Part shown: positions 46,359 to 55,753 of the stretch, one piece after another | How the letters are laid out: each line of letters starts with the position of its first letter | How positions within the stretch are numbered: position 1 is the first letter of the stretch | Assembly (NCBI RefSeq): GCF_900215315.1 | Contig: NZ_OBEB01000006.1 | Location: 62,001-126,000, forward strand | Direction: 5' to 3' | Source of the DNA: Arsukibacterium tuosuense | GTDB lineage: Bacteria; Pseudomonadota; Gammaproteobacteria; Enterobacterales; Alteromonadaceae | Length of the DNA: 64,000 nucleotides | Made by a program: the position numbers and the translations under genes | The notes under the pieces: generated by a model | The model's database searches: none | Seen by the model: only the letters and a program-made list of their open reading frames with translations | What the model was told of the DNA's origin: nothing

Positions 46359-47231
46359 ATGAGTTGGTTAGAAAAAATCCTGCCCAGAACCTCAACCTCG
46401 GCGCGTCGTAATATTCCCGAGGGTGTCTGGACCAAATGCAGCTCGTGTGATGCTGTGTTATACAAAGCCGATCTCGATCGTAATTTAGGGGTTTGCCCCA
46501 AGTGTGATCATCATATGCGGGTAAACGCCCGGACTCGTCTGACCCACTTTTTTGACAGCCATTCCACCACAGAACTGGCAGCCGAACTTGAACCACAGGA
46601 TTTACTGAAGTTTAAAGACAGCAAGCGCTATAAAGACCGGCTTGCCGCAGCCCAGAAACAGACCAACGAGAAAGATGCCATGATTGTGATGCATGGTACC
46701 TTGCACGGCATGCCGATGGTTGCAGCGTCGTTTGAGTTCGAATTTATGGGGGGCTCAATGGCATCTGTGGTCGGCGCCAAGTTTGTTGCGGGTGTCGAGT
46801 ATGCGCTAACTCATAAAGTGCCTTTCGTCTGTTTTTCTGCCAGTGGTGGCGCAAGGATGCAAGAAGCGCTGTTTTCACTTATGCAGATGGCGAAAACCAG
46901 TGCAGCGTTGGCCAAACTCAGTGAACAGGGACTACCCTATATTTCTGTCTTGACTGACCCTACTATGGGTGGGGTATCGGCCAGTTTAGCGATGCTGGGT
47001 GATATTAATATTGGCGAGCCTAAAGCGTTGATCGGTTTTGCCGGCCCCCGGGTTATAGAGCAAACCGTTCGGGAAAAGCTGCCGGAAGGGTTCCAGCGTA
47101 GTGAATTTTTACTGGATCACGGTGCGATTGATATGATTGTTGACCGTCGGAAAATGCGCGATACAATTGCCCGTCTTGTTGCCAAGTTTATGCAGCTACC
47201 CGCGCCGGTATCCGAGCACGACGCCGCTTAG
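46359..47231 (+). CDS. accD: Acetyl-CoA carboxylase carboxyltransferase beta subunit
   Basis: A 290-residue subunit that, with AccA, transfers carboxyl groups from biotin to acetyl-CoA for malonyl-CoA synthesis. The four-cysteine zinc ribbon is C27, C30, C46 and C49 ([18 protein letters not shown]). The crotonase-like core has the oxyanion motif [19 protein letters not shown] and [18 protein letters not shown]. It has a 142-bp upstream gap that probably contains its promoter and is followed after 6 bp by folC. Confidence 0.97.
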   Translation: MSWLEKILPRTSTSARRNIPEGVWTKCSSCDAVLYKADLDRNLGVCPKCDHHMRVNARTRLTHFFDSHSTTELAAELEPQDLLKFKDSKRYKDRLAAAQKQTNEKDAMIVMHGTLHGMPMVAASFEFEFMGGSMASVVGAKFVAGVEYALTHKVPFVCFSASGGARMQEALFSLMQMAKTSAALAKLSEQGLPYISVLTDPTMGGVSASLAMLGDINIGEPKALIGFAGPRVIEQTVREKLPEGFQRSEFLLDHGAIDMIVDRRKMRDTIARLVAKFMQLPAPVSEHDAA

Positions 47232-47237
47232 GAATTT

Positions 47238-48512
47238 ATGTCAGACACGCTAACGTCAAGCCAATCGCGTCATACTCTGGCCGATTGGCTTTGTTATATT
47301 GAGCAAAGCCATCCCATTGACAAAATTGAACTGGGCCTGGAGCGGGTAAGCCGGGTTGCTGATCGTGCTGGATTGGCACAGTTGCCTGGTAAAGTTATTC
47401 TGATTGCCGGCACGAATGGCAAGGGCTCTACCGCCCGTACCCTTGAGCAATTATTATTGGCTCAGGGCTTCAGTGTAGGTGTTTATAGCTCTCCACATCT
47501 ATTGCGCTTCAATGAACGACTGCGGCTGAATAACCGTGATGTTGCTGACACGCATTGGGTTGATGCCCTGGCACAAATAGAAACGTTGCGGGGCGACACG
47601 GCACTGACTTATTTTGAATTTACGACACTGGCCGCATTCTCAATTCTGAAACGTCAGCCAGTCGACTTTTGCCTGATAGAAGTGGGACTGGGTGGCAGGC
47701 TGGATGCAACGAATATTGTCAGCCCTGATCTTAGTGTGATTACCACCATCGATTTAGACCATCAGGACTGGCTGGGTGATGACCGGGAGGCGATAGGCCG
47801 CGAAAAGGCAGGGGTGTTCCGACCCGGTAGACCGGTGGTTATTGGTGAGTTACTACCACCTGCCAGTGTAATGACCCGGGCTGCAGAGTTAGATTGCCCG
47901 AAACTGACCGTTGACCAGGATTACTTTTATCAGCAGCACGCAGATACCTGGATCTGGCATTGTGGAGCAGCGGTGTATAAAGATCTGCCACTGCCTGCGC
48001 TACCGGTGCAAAACGTGGCGACCAGCCTCGCGGTACTTTACCAGTTGGCATTATTACCTGAAGAGACAGTACTCAAAAAAGTTTTAGCCGAACTTAATTT
48101 GGCTGGCCGGATGCAGTTTTTGCAACAGCGGCCAGCAATAGTAATAGATGTTGCGCATAATCCACAGTCGACCCGTTACCTGGCAACAAAGCTGGCAGAG
48201 CTAAAGCCCGGTTACAGTAGAGTGCTTGCTTTAGTCGGCATGCTAAAAGACAAAGACATCGCCCAGGCGTTGGCGCCCTTGACCTCTGTAATTGATCAAT
48301 GGCATCTTAGCAGCCTGCCTGGGAGGCGGGGAGCGTCAGCTGCACAGTTAGCCGCGGCGTTATCTCAGGCTGAATATCAACAGTATCCAGATGTGACAAC
48401 GACATTTAATCAATTGTTTTCTAAGTTGCAACAAGATGATTTACTGGTTATTTTTGGTTCATTTGTCACGGTTTCATTAGTGCTGGCAAGCTATCATCAG
48501 GAGGCAACATGA
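47238..48512 (+). CDS. folC: Bifunctional folylpolyglutamate / dihydrofolate synthase
   Basis: A 424-residue Mur-ligase-like enzyme that joins glutamate to dihydropteroate and extends folate tails. The P-loop is IAGTNGKGSTARTLEQLL (about 55-72); the metal and Lys sites are in DRSEAIGREKAG-like DDREAIGREKAGVFRPGRPV, and the Mur signature is in EVGLGGRLDATNIV. The C-terminal domain holds DVAHNPQSTRYLA and HLSSLPGRRGASAAQL. Its last 4 bases overlap the dedD start (ATGA). Confidence 0.95.
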   Translation: MSDTLTSSQSRHTLADWLCYIEQSHPIDKIELGLERVSRVADRAGLAQLPGKVILIAGTNGKGSTARTLEQLLLAQGFSVGVYSSPHLLRFNERLRLNNRDVADTHWVDALAQIETLRGDTALTYFEFTTLAAFSILKRQPVDFCLIEVGLGGRLDATNIVSPDLSVITTIDLDHQDWLGDDREAIGREKAGVFRPGRPVVIGELLPPASVMTRAAELDCPKLTVDQDYFYQQHADTWIWHCGAAVYKDLPLPALPVQNVATSLAVLYQLALLPEETVLKKVLAELNLAGRMQFLQQRPAIVIDVAHNPQSTRYLATKLAELKPGYSRVLALVGMLKDKDIAQALAPLTSVIDQWHLSSLPGRRGASAAQLAAALSQAEYQQYPDVTTTFNQLFSKLQQDDLLVIFGSFVTVSLVLASYHQEAT

Positions 48513-49156
48513 CCGCGGGATTTAAGCACAGATTACTCGGTGCTACTATTTTGATATTAGCCGGTATCATTTTTCTGCCTGATTTACTGGATGGCGAGAA
48601 ACAAGTGGTGAAAGACGATTTTAAGGTTATCCCCGACCGACCTGAATTTCAGGGAGTGCAGCAGCCAGAGCCTTTTGATCAGGCTGCATTTGACAGTGCC
48701 AGTAGTGCAGCGACGGCCACGCAGGTTAATGAAAAAGCACTTGATGCTGAGACCGCTGACAGCGCTACAGCCAATGAACGTGGCGCAGACGAGTTGCCAT
48801 CTCAGCAGTATGCCCAGGTTACTATTAATGGTGAAAGCCCTGCAGAGCCCACTGCTAAGCAGGCGACTGAAGGCGCAAAAGCATCCAGCGCCGTTGCAGA
48901 AAACGCCTGGGTAGTTAGGGTAGGGAGCTTTAGTAACCCACAAAATGCCAATGCGCTGGTGGCGAAACTCCGGCAGGAAGGCTATGTTACCTTTACCCGG
49001 GAGATTACCAACAGTAATGGCCAAAAGTTAACTAGCGTGCTGGTGGGGCCTGAGCTTCGAAAAGCCATTCTGGAACAGCAAGTTGAGCAACTTCAGGAGC
49101 TGACAGGAATTGCCAGGTTAGTGGTAAGTCGTTATCAGGTTACCGAAAATAATTAG
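48509..49156 (+). CDS. dedD: SPOR-domain cell-division protein DedD
   Basis: A 215-residue bitopic membrane protein. A short cytoplasmic start (MTAGFKHRL), one membrane helix (LGATILILAGIIFLPDLL, 10-27), a disordered Ala/Gln/Glu-rich linker, and a C-terminal SPOR domain (about 130-210: WVVRVGSFSNPQNANALVAKLRQEGY, TRLVVSRYQ-like end). SPOR domains bind denuded peptidoglycan at the septum. The position between folC and cvpA is standard for dedD. The start overlaps the folC stop. Confidence 0.93.
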   Translation: MTAGFKHRLLGATILILAGIIFLPDLLDGEKQVVKDDFKVIPDRPEFQGVQQPEPFDQAAFDSASSAATATQVNEKALDAETADSATANERGADELPSQQYAQVTINGESPAEPTAKQATEGAKASSAVAENAWVVRVGSFSNPQNANALVAKLRQEGYVTFTREITNSNGQKLTSVLVGPELRKAILEQQVEQLQELTGIARLVVSRYQVTENN

Positions 49157-49214
49157 CCAAGCATCAGCCGGTTTGATAGAATGCGCGCCGTCATCAGGCA
49201 TCCTTTGGTAGCAA

Positions 49215-49703
49215 ATGGTTTGGGTTGATTTTGTTATACTGGCAATTATTGCCTTATCGGCTGTCATCAGTCTGATCCGCGGTTTCGTCAAAGAAGCTAT
49301 CTCGCTGGTAGTGTGGTTTCTGGCCTTCTTTATTGCCAGCCAGTATTATCCAAAACTTGCGTCACTTTTTACTAATATCACCGACCCCACAATCCGCAAT
49401 GCGTCGGCCATTGCTATTTTATTTATCTGTACACTAATCCTTGGCGCCTTAATCAACTTTGTTATTGCTAAGTTAGTGCAAGGAACGGGACTGTCAGGCA
49501 CTGACCGGGTACTGGGTCTGGTATTTGGTGCGTTGCGGGGCGTGCTGGTAGTAAGTGCTGTATTGTTTTTTATGGATGCTTTTACCCCGGCAGCGCAAGC
49601 GCTCTGGTGGCAACAATCGGTGTTGATCCCCGAATTTGGTTTTATTATCGAATGGTTTTTTGAGTATCTGGAAAACCATTCCAGTTTTATGCAAAAGCCC
49701 TAG
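49215..49703 (+). CDS. cvpA: CvpA family inner-membrane protein
   Basis: A 162-residue protein with four predicted membrane helices (VDFVILAIIALSAVISL, LVVWFLAFFIAS, AIAILFICTLILGALINF, ALRGVLVVSAVLFFM). The family is needed for colicin V export in E. coli and for envelope stress and bile resistance; its mechanism is unclear. The polar RGFVKEAI loop and the GLSGTDRVLGLVFGALRG block are typical. It begins 58 bp after dedD and is 20 bp before purF, so they share a transcript. Confidence 0.93.
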   Translation: MVWVDFVILAIIALSAVISLIRGFVKEAISLVVWFLAFFIASQYYPKLASLFTNITDPTIRNASAIAILFICTLILGALINFVIAKLVQGTGLSGTDRVLGLVFGALRGVLVVSAVLFFMDAFTPAAQALWWQQSVLIPEFGFIIEWFFEYLENHSSFMQKP

Positions 49704-49723
49704 GGCTGGCGAGGAAATAATCA

Positions 49724-51235
49724 ATGTGTGGTATCGTTGGAATCGTAGGTAAGTATCCGGTCAATCAGGCGCTGTATGATGGTCTGACAGTGTTACAACA
49801 TCGGGGCCAGGACGCCGCAGGCATTGTTACCGTGGATAACAATACCCTCAGATTACGCAAAGCCAATGGCCTTGTTAAAGACGTATTTGAAACCCGCCAT
49901 ATGCAACGGTTGTCGGGCAATATTGGCATTGGCCATGTCCGTTACCCAACAGCTGGTTCATCCAGTACTGCTGAAGCCCAGCCGTTTTACGTTAACAGCC
50001 CTTTTGGAATTGCGTTGGCGCACAACGGTAATTTAACTAATTCGCACGAATTAAAAGAAGACATGTTCCGGCTGGCGCGTCGCCATATTAATACCACGTC
50101 CGATTCAGAGATCTTACTGAACATTCTGGCGCATGAACTGCAGGCGAAATCGACTATGCAGCTGGAACCTGAGCAGGTTTTTAATGCGGTTGCCAGTGCC
50201 CACCGGAAAATCCGGGGGGGGTATGCGGCGGTAGCACTGATCATTGGCCATGGCCTGGTGGCATTTCGCGATCCTAACGGTATCCGGCCGCTGGTGATGG
50301 GCAAGCGGGAAACTGCTGCCGGCACCGAATACATGGTGGCGTCGGAAAGTGTGGCACTGGATGCAGATGGCTTTACCGTGCTGCGGGATGTATCGCCGGG
50401 TGAGGCGGTATACATTACTGAGCAGGGCGAGTTATTCAGCCAGCAGTGTGCTGAAAACCCAAATTATACGCCGTGTATTTTTGAATATGTTTATTTTGCC
50501 AGGCCTGACTCAACTATCGATAATATTTCGGTATATGCGTCAAGAGTCGCTATGGGCAAGGTGCTGGGTCAGAAAATTAAGCGGGAATGGGCGCATCTGG
50601 ATATCGATGTGGTTATTCCAATCCCGGAAACCAGTAACGATGCAGCGTTGGAAATTGCCAATGAGCTGCAATTGCCGTTCCGTCAGGGGTTTGTGAAAAA
50701 CCGCTATATAGGCCGTACCTTTATTATGCCAGGTCAGGTTCAGCGCAAAAAATCTGTTAGACGCAAACTGAATGCTATCTGGCAGGAGTTTAAGGGTAAG
50801 AATGTGTTGCTGGTTGATGACTCGATAGTCCGCGGCACCACATCTGGTCAGATTATTGAAATGGCGCGGGAGGCTGGCGCAAAAAAAGTTTATTTTGCTT
50901 CTGCAGCTCCTGAAGTTCGTTTTCCTAACGTGTATGGTATTGATATGCCATCAGCTAATGAATTAATTGCTCACGGCCACGACGTTGAAAGTATTTGCGA
51001 CACCATTGGCGCTGATGGTCTTATTTTCCAGTCGCTGCCCGATTTAATCGAAGCAGTGCGCTCACAAAACCCCGATATTAAGCGGTTTGAAACCTCGGTA
51101 TTTGATGGCCACTATGTCACTAATGATATCGATCAGGACTATTTAAACCGACTGGATCAAACGCGCAGTGATGACGCCAAAGCCCACACGGCAATGTCGA
51201 TGGCAACGAACCTGGAAACCTATAACGAAGGTTGA
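49724..51235 (+). CDS. purF: Amidophosphoribosyltransferase
   Basis: A 503-residue enzyme for the first committed step of purine synthesis. Cys2 (MCGIVGIVG) is the N-terminal nucleophile after Met removal; the glutaminase half keeps RYPTAG and NGNLTN. The phosphoribosyltransferase half has the PRPP motif [17 protein letters not shown] and the [18 protein letters not shown] flexible loop. No propeptide or iron-sulfur cysteines are present, which fits the gammaproteobacterial type. No PurR palindrome was found before cvpA. A strong terminator follows. Confidence 0.97.
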   Translation: MCGIVGIVGKYPVNQALYDGLTVLQHRGQDAAGIVTVDNNTLRLRKANGLVKDVFETRHMQRLSGNIGIGHVRYPTAGSSSTAEAQPFYVNSPFGIALAHNGNLTNSHELKEDMFRLARRHINTTSDSEILLNILAHELQAKSTMQLEPEQVFNAVASAHRKIRGGYAAVALIIGHGLVAFRDPNGIRPLVMGKRETAAGTEYMVASESVALDADGFTVLRDVSPGEAVYITEQGELFSQQCAENPNYTPCIFEYVYFARPDSTIDNISVYASRVAMGKVLGQKIKREWAHLDIDVVIPIPETSNDAALEIANELQLPFRQGFVKNRYIGRTFIMPGQVQRKKSVRRKLNAIWQEFKGKNVLLVDDSIVRGTTSGQIIEMAREAGAKKVYFASAAPEVRFPNVYGIDMPSANELIAHGHDVESICDTIGADGLIFQSLPDLIEAVRSQNPDIKRFETSVFDGHYVTNDIDQDYLNRLDQTRSDDAKAHTAMSMATNLETYNEG

Positions 51236-51261
51236 ACCTGGTTTAATCACTAAATGTAATG

Positions 51262-51294
51262 AAAAAACAGGCGCCCTCAGGCGCCTGTTTTTTT
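51262..51294. terminator. Bidirectional terminator between purF and a Yip1-family gene
   Basis: Stem AAAAAACAGGCGCC / GGCGCCTGTTTTTT with loop CTCA, A-tract on one side and T-tract on the other. Confidence 0.92.
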
Positions 51295-51318
51295 ACCTCA
51301 CTGAATATGTTCAGACCG

Positions 51319-51918
51319 TCAGTGGGTGTATGTTGGGCCGAAACCTGACATCCATAAAATTACGGTTGTTGCCATCAGCACGGCCAGTAGGGTTAAACCG
51401 CCAGTAACGACTGAGCTGGCATAAATAAAACCGCGCTCTTCCGGGATGTGCATTAAAATGGGAACGCCGACGTAAAGTAAATATACTGAATAGGCAAGAC
51501 CTACCAGCCCGACACTGACCACGAACCAAAGCTCCGGGTAAAGTGCCGCAAAACCTACCATAAATAATGGAGTAGAGGTATAAGAGCATAATTCTACGGT
51601 CTGAGTATAGGTGGGTTCTGCGCCAAAGGTATGCGCCATCCAGTGTGCCAGCCACGCCAGCGCAAACACGCCAATGATTAAGCCACAATACATTGCTACG
51701 GACATAATCAAGGCGCTTTGTGACGTAAGTTTAATCGGATCGCCAACGCCGATGCTCCAGCCTAAATGAACTGCAGAATAATAGGCACAAATGGCTGGGA
51801 TCAGCGCCACAATCAAAATGTGGGCCATGCTATAGCGGAAACTTTCATGTCTGGCATCAATGGTATGCCATTCTTCTTTCGGGTGGGCATAAATGCCCCA
51901 TAAATGGTTTAGTATCAT
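51319..51918 (-). CDS. Yip1 family inner-membrane protein
   Basis: A 199-residue protein from the ATG at 51918, which has AAGGA 8 bp upstream; the longer frame to 51948 adds hydrophobic residues without a ribosome site. After a short head (HLWGIYAHPKEEWHTIDARHES) there are five membrane helices (for example HILIVALIPAICAYYSA, LIMSVAMYCGLIIGVFALAWLAHW, VSVGLVGLAYSVYLLYVGVPILM). The N-terminal P-x-x-W and the last helix with a GLTLLAVLMATTVILWMSG match the Yip1/DUF1282 group, of unknown function in bacteria. It is convergent with purF. Confidence 0.85.
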   Translation of the reverse strand: MILNHLWGIYAHPKEEWHTIDARHESFRYSMAHILIVALIPAICAYYSAVHLGWSIGVGDPIKLTSQSALIMSVAMYCGLIIGVFALAWLAHWMAHTFGAEPTYTQTVELCSYTSTPLFMVGFAALYPELWFVVSVGLVGLAYSVYLLYVGVPILMHIPEERGFIYASSVVTGGLTLLAVLMATTVILWMSGFGPTYTH

Positions 51919-52041
51919 AATTATTATCCTTATTACTACGCCCCTCAACTCGGGTAACCATGTTACTAAGCCACCCTTAACTCAGTTATGACTAAAACTT
52001 AGCCGTTCGTCAAGCAACTTGCACTAATTTTCAACAATGCA

Positions 52042-52072
52042 GCAGTCCAGATCAAACTTGGTGCTGGACTGC
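52042..52072. promoter_or_regulatory. Inverted repeat across the miaE -35 region
   Basis: GCAGTCCAG and CTGGACTGC are perfect 9-bp arms with a 13-bp spacer. The right arm begins directly after the -35 element of the miaE promoter, so a bound dimer would block the polymerase. Confidence 0.5.
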
Positions 52073-52086
52073 CCTTTGGGTATAAT
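52058..52086 (+). promoter_or_regulatory. Sigma-70 promoter of miaE
   Basis: TTGGTG and a perfect TATAAT separated by 17 bp, 31 bp before the start codon of miaE at 52117. Confidence 0.75.
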
Positions 52087-52116
52087 ACAGTCACTTTTTA
52101 GAAGACAGTTCCCATT

Positions 52117-52908
52117 ATGCAACGTAGTGAATGGCAACAACTATTACAACCTGTCAGCGACTTTTTAGGCTGTGCGACGCCAACCGGCTGGCTTGAGCAG
52201 GCGGCTCGACCTGAAAGTCTGCCAACGTTACTGCGGGATCATCTTATCTGTGAGTTAAAAGCAGCTCAGAGTGCCATGTACCTGATCCGTCGTTATGCAG
52301 TGGATGACAACAGTGCCGATGCGCTATTGCAATGGTTGAAACCTTTTGAAGACTTTACCTACCGGCAGCAGGGTGACTGGCGGGCGCTGGCCGGGCTAAC
52401 GCTGAAAAAATCAATGATCCCAAAAGCCAGCAGCCGCTATGCTCAGGATTTAATCGATAAGATGGTGTTGCTGATTAAAGAGGAGTTGCATCATTTTTAT
52501 CAGGTGCTTGAGGTCATGGCAGCAAATGGCATTGCCTATGAAAAAACCACATCCAGTCGCTATGCCAAAGGTTTACTGCGCCATGTCCGTACTTTTGAGC
52601 CAGCAGCTATAGTGGATAAACTTATTTGCGGTGCTTATATAGAAGCACGGTCGTGTGAGCGGTTTGCTAAACTGGCGCCGTTATTACCAGAGCAGATTAC
52701 TGATTTTTATATCTCATTGTTGCGCTCTGAAGCACGCCATTATCAGGATTATCTAACCCTGGCGCAGCAGGTTACCGACACTGATATCAGTGAGCGGGTT
52801 GCGTTTTTTGGTGAGATCGAAGCGGGGCTTATATTAACGCCCGATCCGGACTTCAAATTTCACAGCGGCTGCCCAGCGGCACTTGTTAGTGCCCAGTCAG
52901 CGGCGTAA
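52117..52908 (+). CDS. miaE: tRNA-(ms2io6A37) hydroxylase
   Basis: A 263-residue di-iron monooxygenase that hydroxylates the isopentenyl group of ms2i6A37 in tRNAs reading U-starting codons. The ferritin-like helical bundle supplies ligands in LICELKAAQSAMYL (E), EELHHFYQVLEVM (E-x-x-H), EARSCERF (E) and SEARHYQDYLTL (E-x-x-H). The length matches MiaE. It has its own promoter with a dyad, and its 3' end overlaps the lpxH 3' end by 23 bp. Confidence 0.93.
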   Translation: MQRSEWQQLLQPVSDFLGCATPTGWLEQAARPESLPTLLRDHLICELKAAQSAMYLIRRYAVDDNSADALLQWLKPFEDFTYRQQGDWRALAGLTLKKSMIPKASSRYAQDLIDKMVLLIKEELHHFYQVLEVMAANGIAYEKTTSSRYAKGLLRHVRTFEPAAIVDKLICGAYIEARSCERFAKLAPLLPEQITDFYISLLRSEARHYQDYLTLAQQVTDTDISERVAFFGEIEAGLILTPDPDFKFHSGCPAALVSAQSAA

Positions 52909-53635
52909 AAACCAAATCCCAGCTGTTGGCAGACACGGTTAAATAGCTACTTTGGCTGTACCAGTCGCCCAAGACATAACGCGCTGCAGGCTTGCCATTC
53001 ACCTCTAGTTGATGCACTGCCGGGCGGTGGGTATGGCCATGAATCAGTCTGGCAACCCCATACTCTGCCATCACTTTTGGCACTTCAGTTGGTGTAACAT
53101 CCATAATTTGCGGTTGATTTTGTTGGCTGTAGTGTTTTTTATGTTCAGCACTTTTGCGCCGTGCTTTAGCGGCCAAGCGCTGGCGGAAGGCTATTGGGGT
53201 TTTTAACAACAACCACTGCCACCATGGCTGGTTCCACCATTTGCGAAACTTCTGATAAGCAATATCCAGCGTGCATAAGCTGTCGCCATGCATAATAAGG
53301 GTAGGGGTGCCGTATAAGTCTATAACCTGCTGCTGCGGTAACAACTGCATACCGGCGCGGTCGGCATAGCCCTGGCGCAACACAAAATCACGATTGCCGT
53401 GAATAAAGTAAACCGGCACTTTGGCGCTAAGGGCGGCTAATGTCACCGCTACGGTATCCAGCAGTGGCTCGGGGTTGTCATCGCCAATCCAGACTTCAAA
53501 TAAATCGCCGAGAATATACAACGCTTCTGCCTTTACGGCTTGCTGTTGTAAAAAACGCAGAAAGGCAGCCGTGATATCGGGCCGATCTGCAGACAAATGC
53601 AGATCGGCAATAAACAGCGTGTGCGGGTTTTGCAT
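52886..53635 (-). CDS. lpxH: UDP-2,3-diacylglucosamine hydrolase
   Basis: A 249-residue calcineurin-like phosphoesterase for the fourth step of lipid A synthesis, from the ATG at 53635 (a TTG one codon earlier is less likely). Metal-binding blocks are in order: FIADLHLS, LGDLFEVWIGDD, HGNRDFVL, MHGDSLCT and LIHGHTHRPAVH. It lies 9 bp after ppiB, as in E. coli, so the two are cotranscribed. The stop region overlaps the stop region of convergent miaE. Confidence 0.96.
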   Translation of the reverse strand: MQNPHTLFIADLHLSADRPDITAAFLRFLQQQAVKAEALYILGDLFEVWIGDDNPEPLLDTVAVTLAALSAKVPVYFIHGNRDFVLRQGYADRAGMQLLPQQQVIDLYGTPTLIMHGDSLCTLDIAYQKFRKWWNQPWWQWLLLKTPIAFRQRLAAKARRKSAEHKKHYSQQNQPQIMDVTPTEVPKVMAEYGVARLIHGHTHRPAVHQLEVNGKPAARYVLGDWYSQSSYLTVSANSWDLVFTPLTGH

Positions 53636-53644
53636 CAACGGCGC

Positions 53645-54139
53645 TTAAGCAAGCAGCTCGGCTTTTTCGATGACGACCGGCTCAACTGGCACATCGCTGT
53701 GGCCAGCGAAGCGACCTGTTTTAACCTGGCGAATTTTTTCGACCACTTCCATGCCGTCAGTCACTTCACCAAATACACAATAACCCCAGCCCTGGCTTGA
53801 CTCAGCGCTGTGGTTTAAAAAGCTGTTATCGGCAATATTAATAAAAAACTGGCAGGTAGCAGAGTGCGGGTCGTTAGTACGGGCCATCGCAATAGTGCCT
53901 TTGCTATTAGCCACTTTATTGTTGGCTTCGTTTTTAATTGGGGCCTTGGTTTCTTTCTGATCCATATCGGGAGTAAAACCGCCGCCCTGGATCATAAAGC
54001 CATCGATTACCCGATGAAAAATGGTGCCATCAAAAAAACCGTCTTTCACATAGCTGATAAAGTTTTCCACGGTAACCGGTGCTTTATCGGCAAACAGGTT
54101 AAGGGTGATAACGCCATAATTGGTATGTAAATTAATCAT
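53645..54139 (-). CDS. ppiB: Cytoplasmic peptidyl-prolyl cis-trans isomerase B
   Basis: A 164-residue cyclophilin with no signal peptide ([15 protein letters not shown]), so cytoplasmic. The active-site residues are in [15 protein letters not shown] (Arg, Phe), [12 protein letters not shown] (Gln, Phe) and [13 protein letters not shown]. The Trp of cyclosporin-sensitive cyclophilins is absent, which is usual in bacteria. It is divergent from cysS and upstream of lpxH, the enterobacterial arrangement. Confidence 0.96.
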   Translation of the reverse strand: MINLHTNYGVITLNLFADKAPVTVENFISYVKDGFFDGTIFHRVIDGFMIQGGGFTPDMDQKETKAPIKNEANNKVANSKGTIAMARTNDPHSATCQFFINIADNSFLNHSAESSQGWGYCVFGEVTDGMEVVEKIRQVKTGRFAGHSDVPVEPVVIEKAELLA

Positions 54140-54320
54140 TGAATCGTGTCCTCTGTTTGAATGGCTTTATTGTAACTCAGCCTGGGCATTTCATAAAGCA
54201 ACGATAGCGGCTACCCAATGCTGGTGGTACACTAGCGGGCTGAATTATGAGCCTGTATACCGATGTTTTAGCTCTTTATTTATAAGTTAATATTTGTAAG
54301 TCAATTTTTTGGGGACGCCA

Positions 54321-55700
54321 ATGCTACAGATCTACAATACCTTAAGCCGTAAAAAAGAAGAGTTCACCCCTATTGAGCCTGGCAAAGTGGGTTTGTATGT
54401 CTGTGGAATTACCATTTACGATTATTGCCACGTCGGCCACGCCCGCACTTATGTGGCTTTTGATGTGATTAATCGTTACCTGCGTTTCTGCGGTTATGAC
54501 GTCACTTATGTACGTAATATTACTGATGTTGACGATAAAATTATCAAGCGCGCCGCTGAAAACAATGAAAGCTGCGATGCCCTGACAGCACGTTTTACCG
54601 ACGCAATGCATGCAGACTTTGACGCTTTGGGTTTATTGCCGGCTGATATCGAGCCACGGGTTACCACCCATATGGCCGAAATTATCGCGCTGATTGAAAC
54701 GCTGATAGCCAAAGGCTTTGCCTATGTTGCTGCAGATGGTGATGTATTGTTTGATGTCAGTAAATACGACGCCTATGGCGAGTTAAGCCAGCAAAACCTC
54801 GAAATGCTGCAATCGGGCTCGCGGGTAGAAGTGGCAGGAAATAAAGATGATCCGCTGGACTTCGTCTTATGGAAAGGCGCCAAGCCGGGCGAGCCGTTCT
54901 GGCAATCGCCGTGGGGCAATGGCCGGCCGGGCTGGCATATTGAATGTTCAGCGATGAGTGCCAAGCACTTAGGCGAGCATTTTGATATTCACGGCGGCGG
55001 TTCAGACTTACAATTCCCGCACCACGAGAACGAAATTGCCCAGTCTACCTGTGCCCACGGTCATAAGTACGTTAATACCTGGATCCACACCGGTATGGTG
55101 CAGGTAGATAAAGAAAAAATGTCGAAATCTTTAGGCAACTTCTTTACCGTGAAAGACGTGCTGGCGGAATACAACGCCGAGGCGGTACGCTACTTTTTAT
55201 TATCCAGCCATTATCGCAGCCAGTTAAATTACTCTGCTGAGAATTTAACTCAGGCTCATGCTGCACTAGGGCGCTTATACACGGCACTGCGTAATGTTAC
55301 GCCAAGCCACAGTATTGATTTAAAAAGCCCGTACATCGCCCAGTTTAAAGCCGCGATGGACGATGATTTCAATACCCCGGAAGCCTTGCCGGTGTTGTTT
55401 GAACTGGCCCGCGAAGTAAACCGCTTTAAAGAAACGGAGCCGGCCAAAGCGGCTGAGTTAGCCGCTTTATTAACCCTGTTAGCGGGTGCCTTAGGCTTGC
55501 TGCAAGGTGATGCTGAGCAGTTTTTACAAAGCGGTGCATCAGATGATGATGTTGCTGAGATTGAAGCACTAATCGCCCAGCGTAACACCGCCCGAGCGAA
55601 CAAAGACTGGGCAGCAGCAGACGCCGCCCGCGATGCGTTAACGGCCAAAGGGATTATTGTCGAAGATAAAAACGGCGTAACCAGCTGGCGTAAAGGCTGA
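54321..55700 (+). CDS. cysS: Cysteinyl-tRNA synthetase
   Basis: A 459-residue class I synthetase from the ATG at 54321 (GGGGA 8 bp upstream; a TTG start at 54309 is rejected). The HIGH-type motif is CHVGHARTY, the zinc ligands include Cys28 in [10 protein letters not shown], Cys in GWHIECSAM and H-H in [11 protein letters not shown], and KMSKS is in [11 protein letters not shown]. Length equals the family norm. It has no partner gene; a strong bidirectional terminator ends the transcript. Confidence 0.97.
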   Translation: MLQIYNTLSRKKEEFTPIEPGKVGLYVCGITIYDYCHVGHARTYVAFDVINRYLRFCGYDVTYVRNITDVDDKIIKRAAENNESCDALTARFTDAMHADFDALGLLPADIEPRVTTHMAEIIALIETLIAKGFAYVAADGDVLFDVSKYDAYGELSQQNLEMLQSGSRVEVAGNKDDPLDFVLWKGAKPGEPFWQSPWGNGRPGWHIECSAMSAKHLGEHFDIHGGGSDLQFPHHENEIAQSTCAHGHKYVNTWIHTGMVQVDKEKMSKSLGNFFTVKDVLAEYNAEAVRYFLLSSHYRSQLNYSAENLTQAHAALGRLYTALRNVTPSHSIDLKSPYIAQFKAAMDDDFNTPEALPVLFELAREVNRFKETEPAKAAELAALLTLLAGALGLLQGDAEQFLQSGASDDDVAEIEALIAQRNTARANKDWAAADAARDALTAKGIIVEDKNGVTSWRKG

Positions 55701-55705
55701 TTACG

Positions 55706-55753
55706 TTAAAGTATTAAAAAAACCGCCTGTTGGCGGTTTTTTTAATACTTTAA
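55706..55753. terminator. Very long bidirectional terminator between cysS and a hydrolase gene
   Basis: A perfect 22-bp stem (outer TTAAAGTATTAAAAAAACCG and its complement) with a TGTT loop serves both convergent genes. It overlaps the hydrolase stop codon (55750-55752). Confidence 0.92.

Noticed and set aside
49157-49215. PurR box before cvpA-purF
   Set aside because: No ACGCAAACGTTTNCGT-like palindrome can be found in the short upstream gap.
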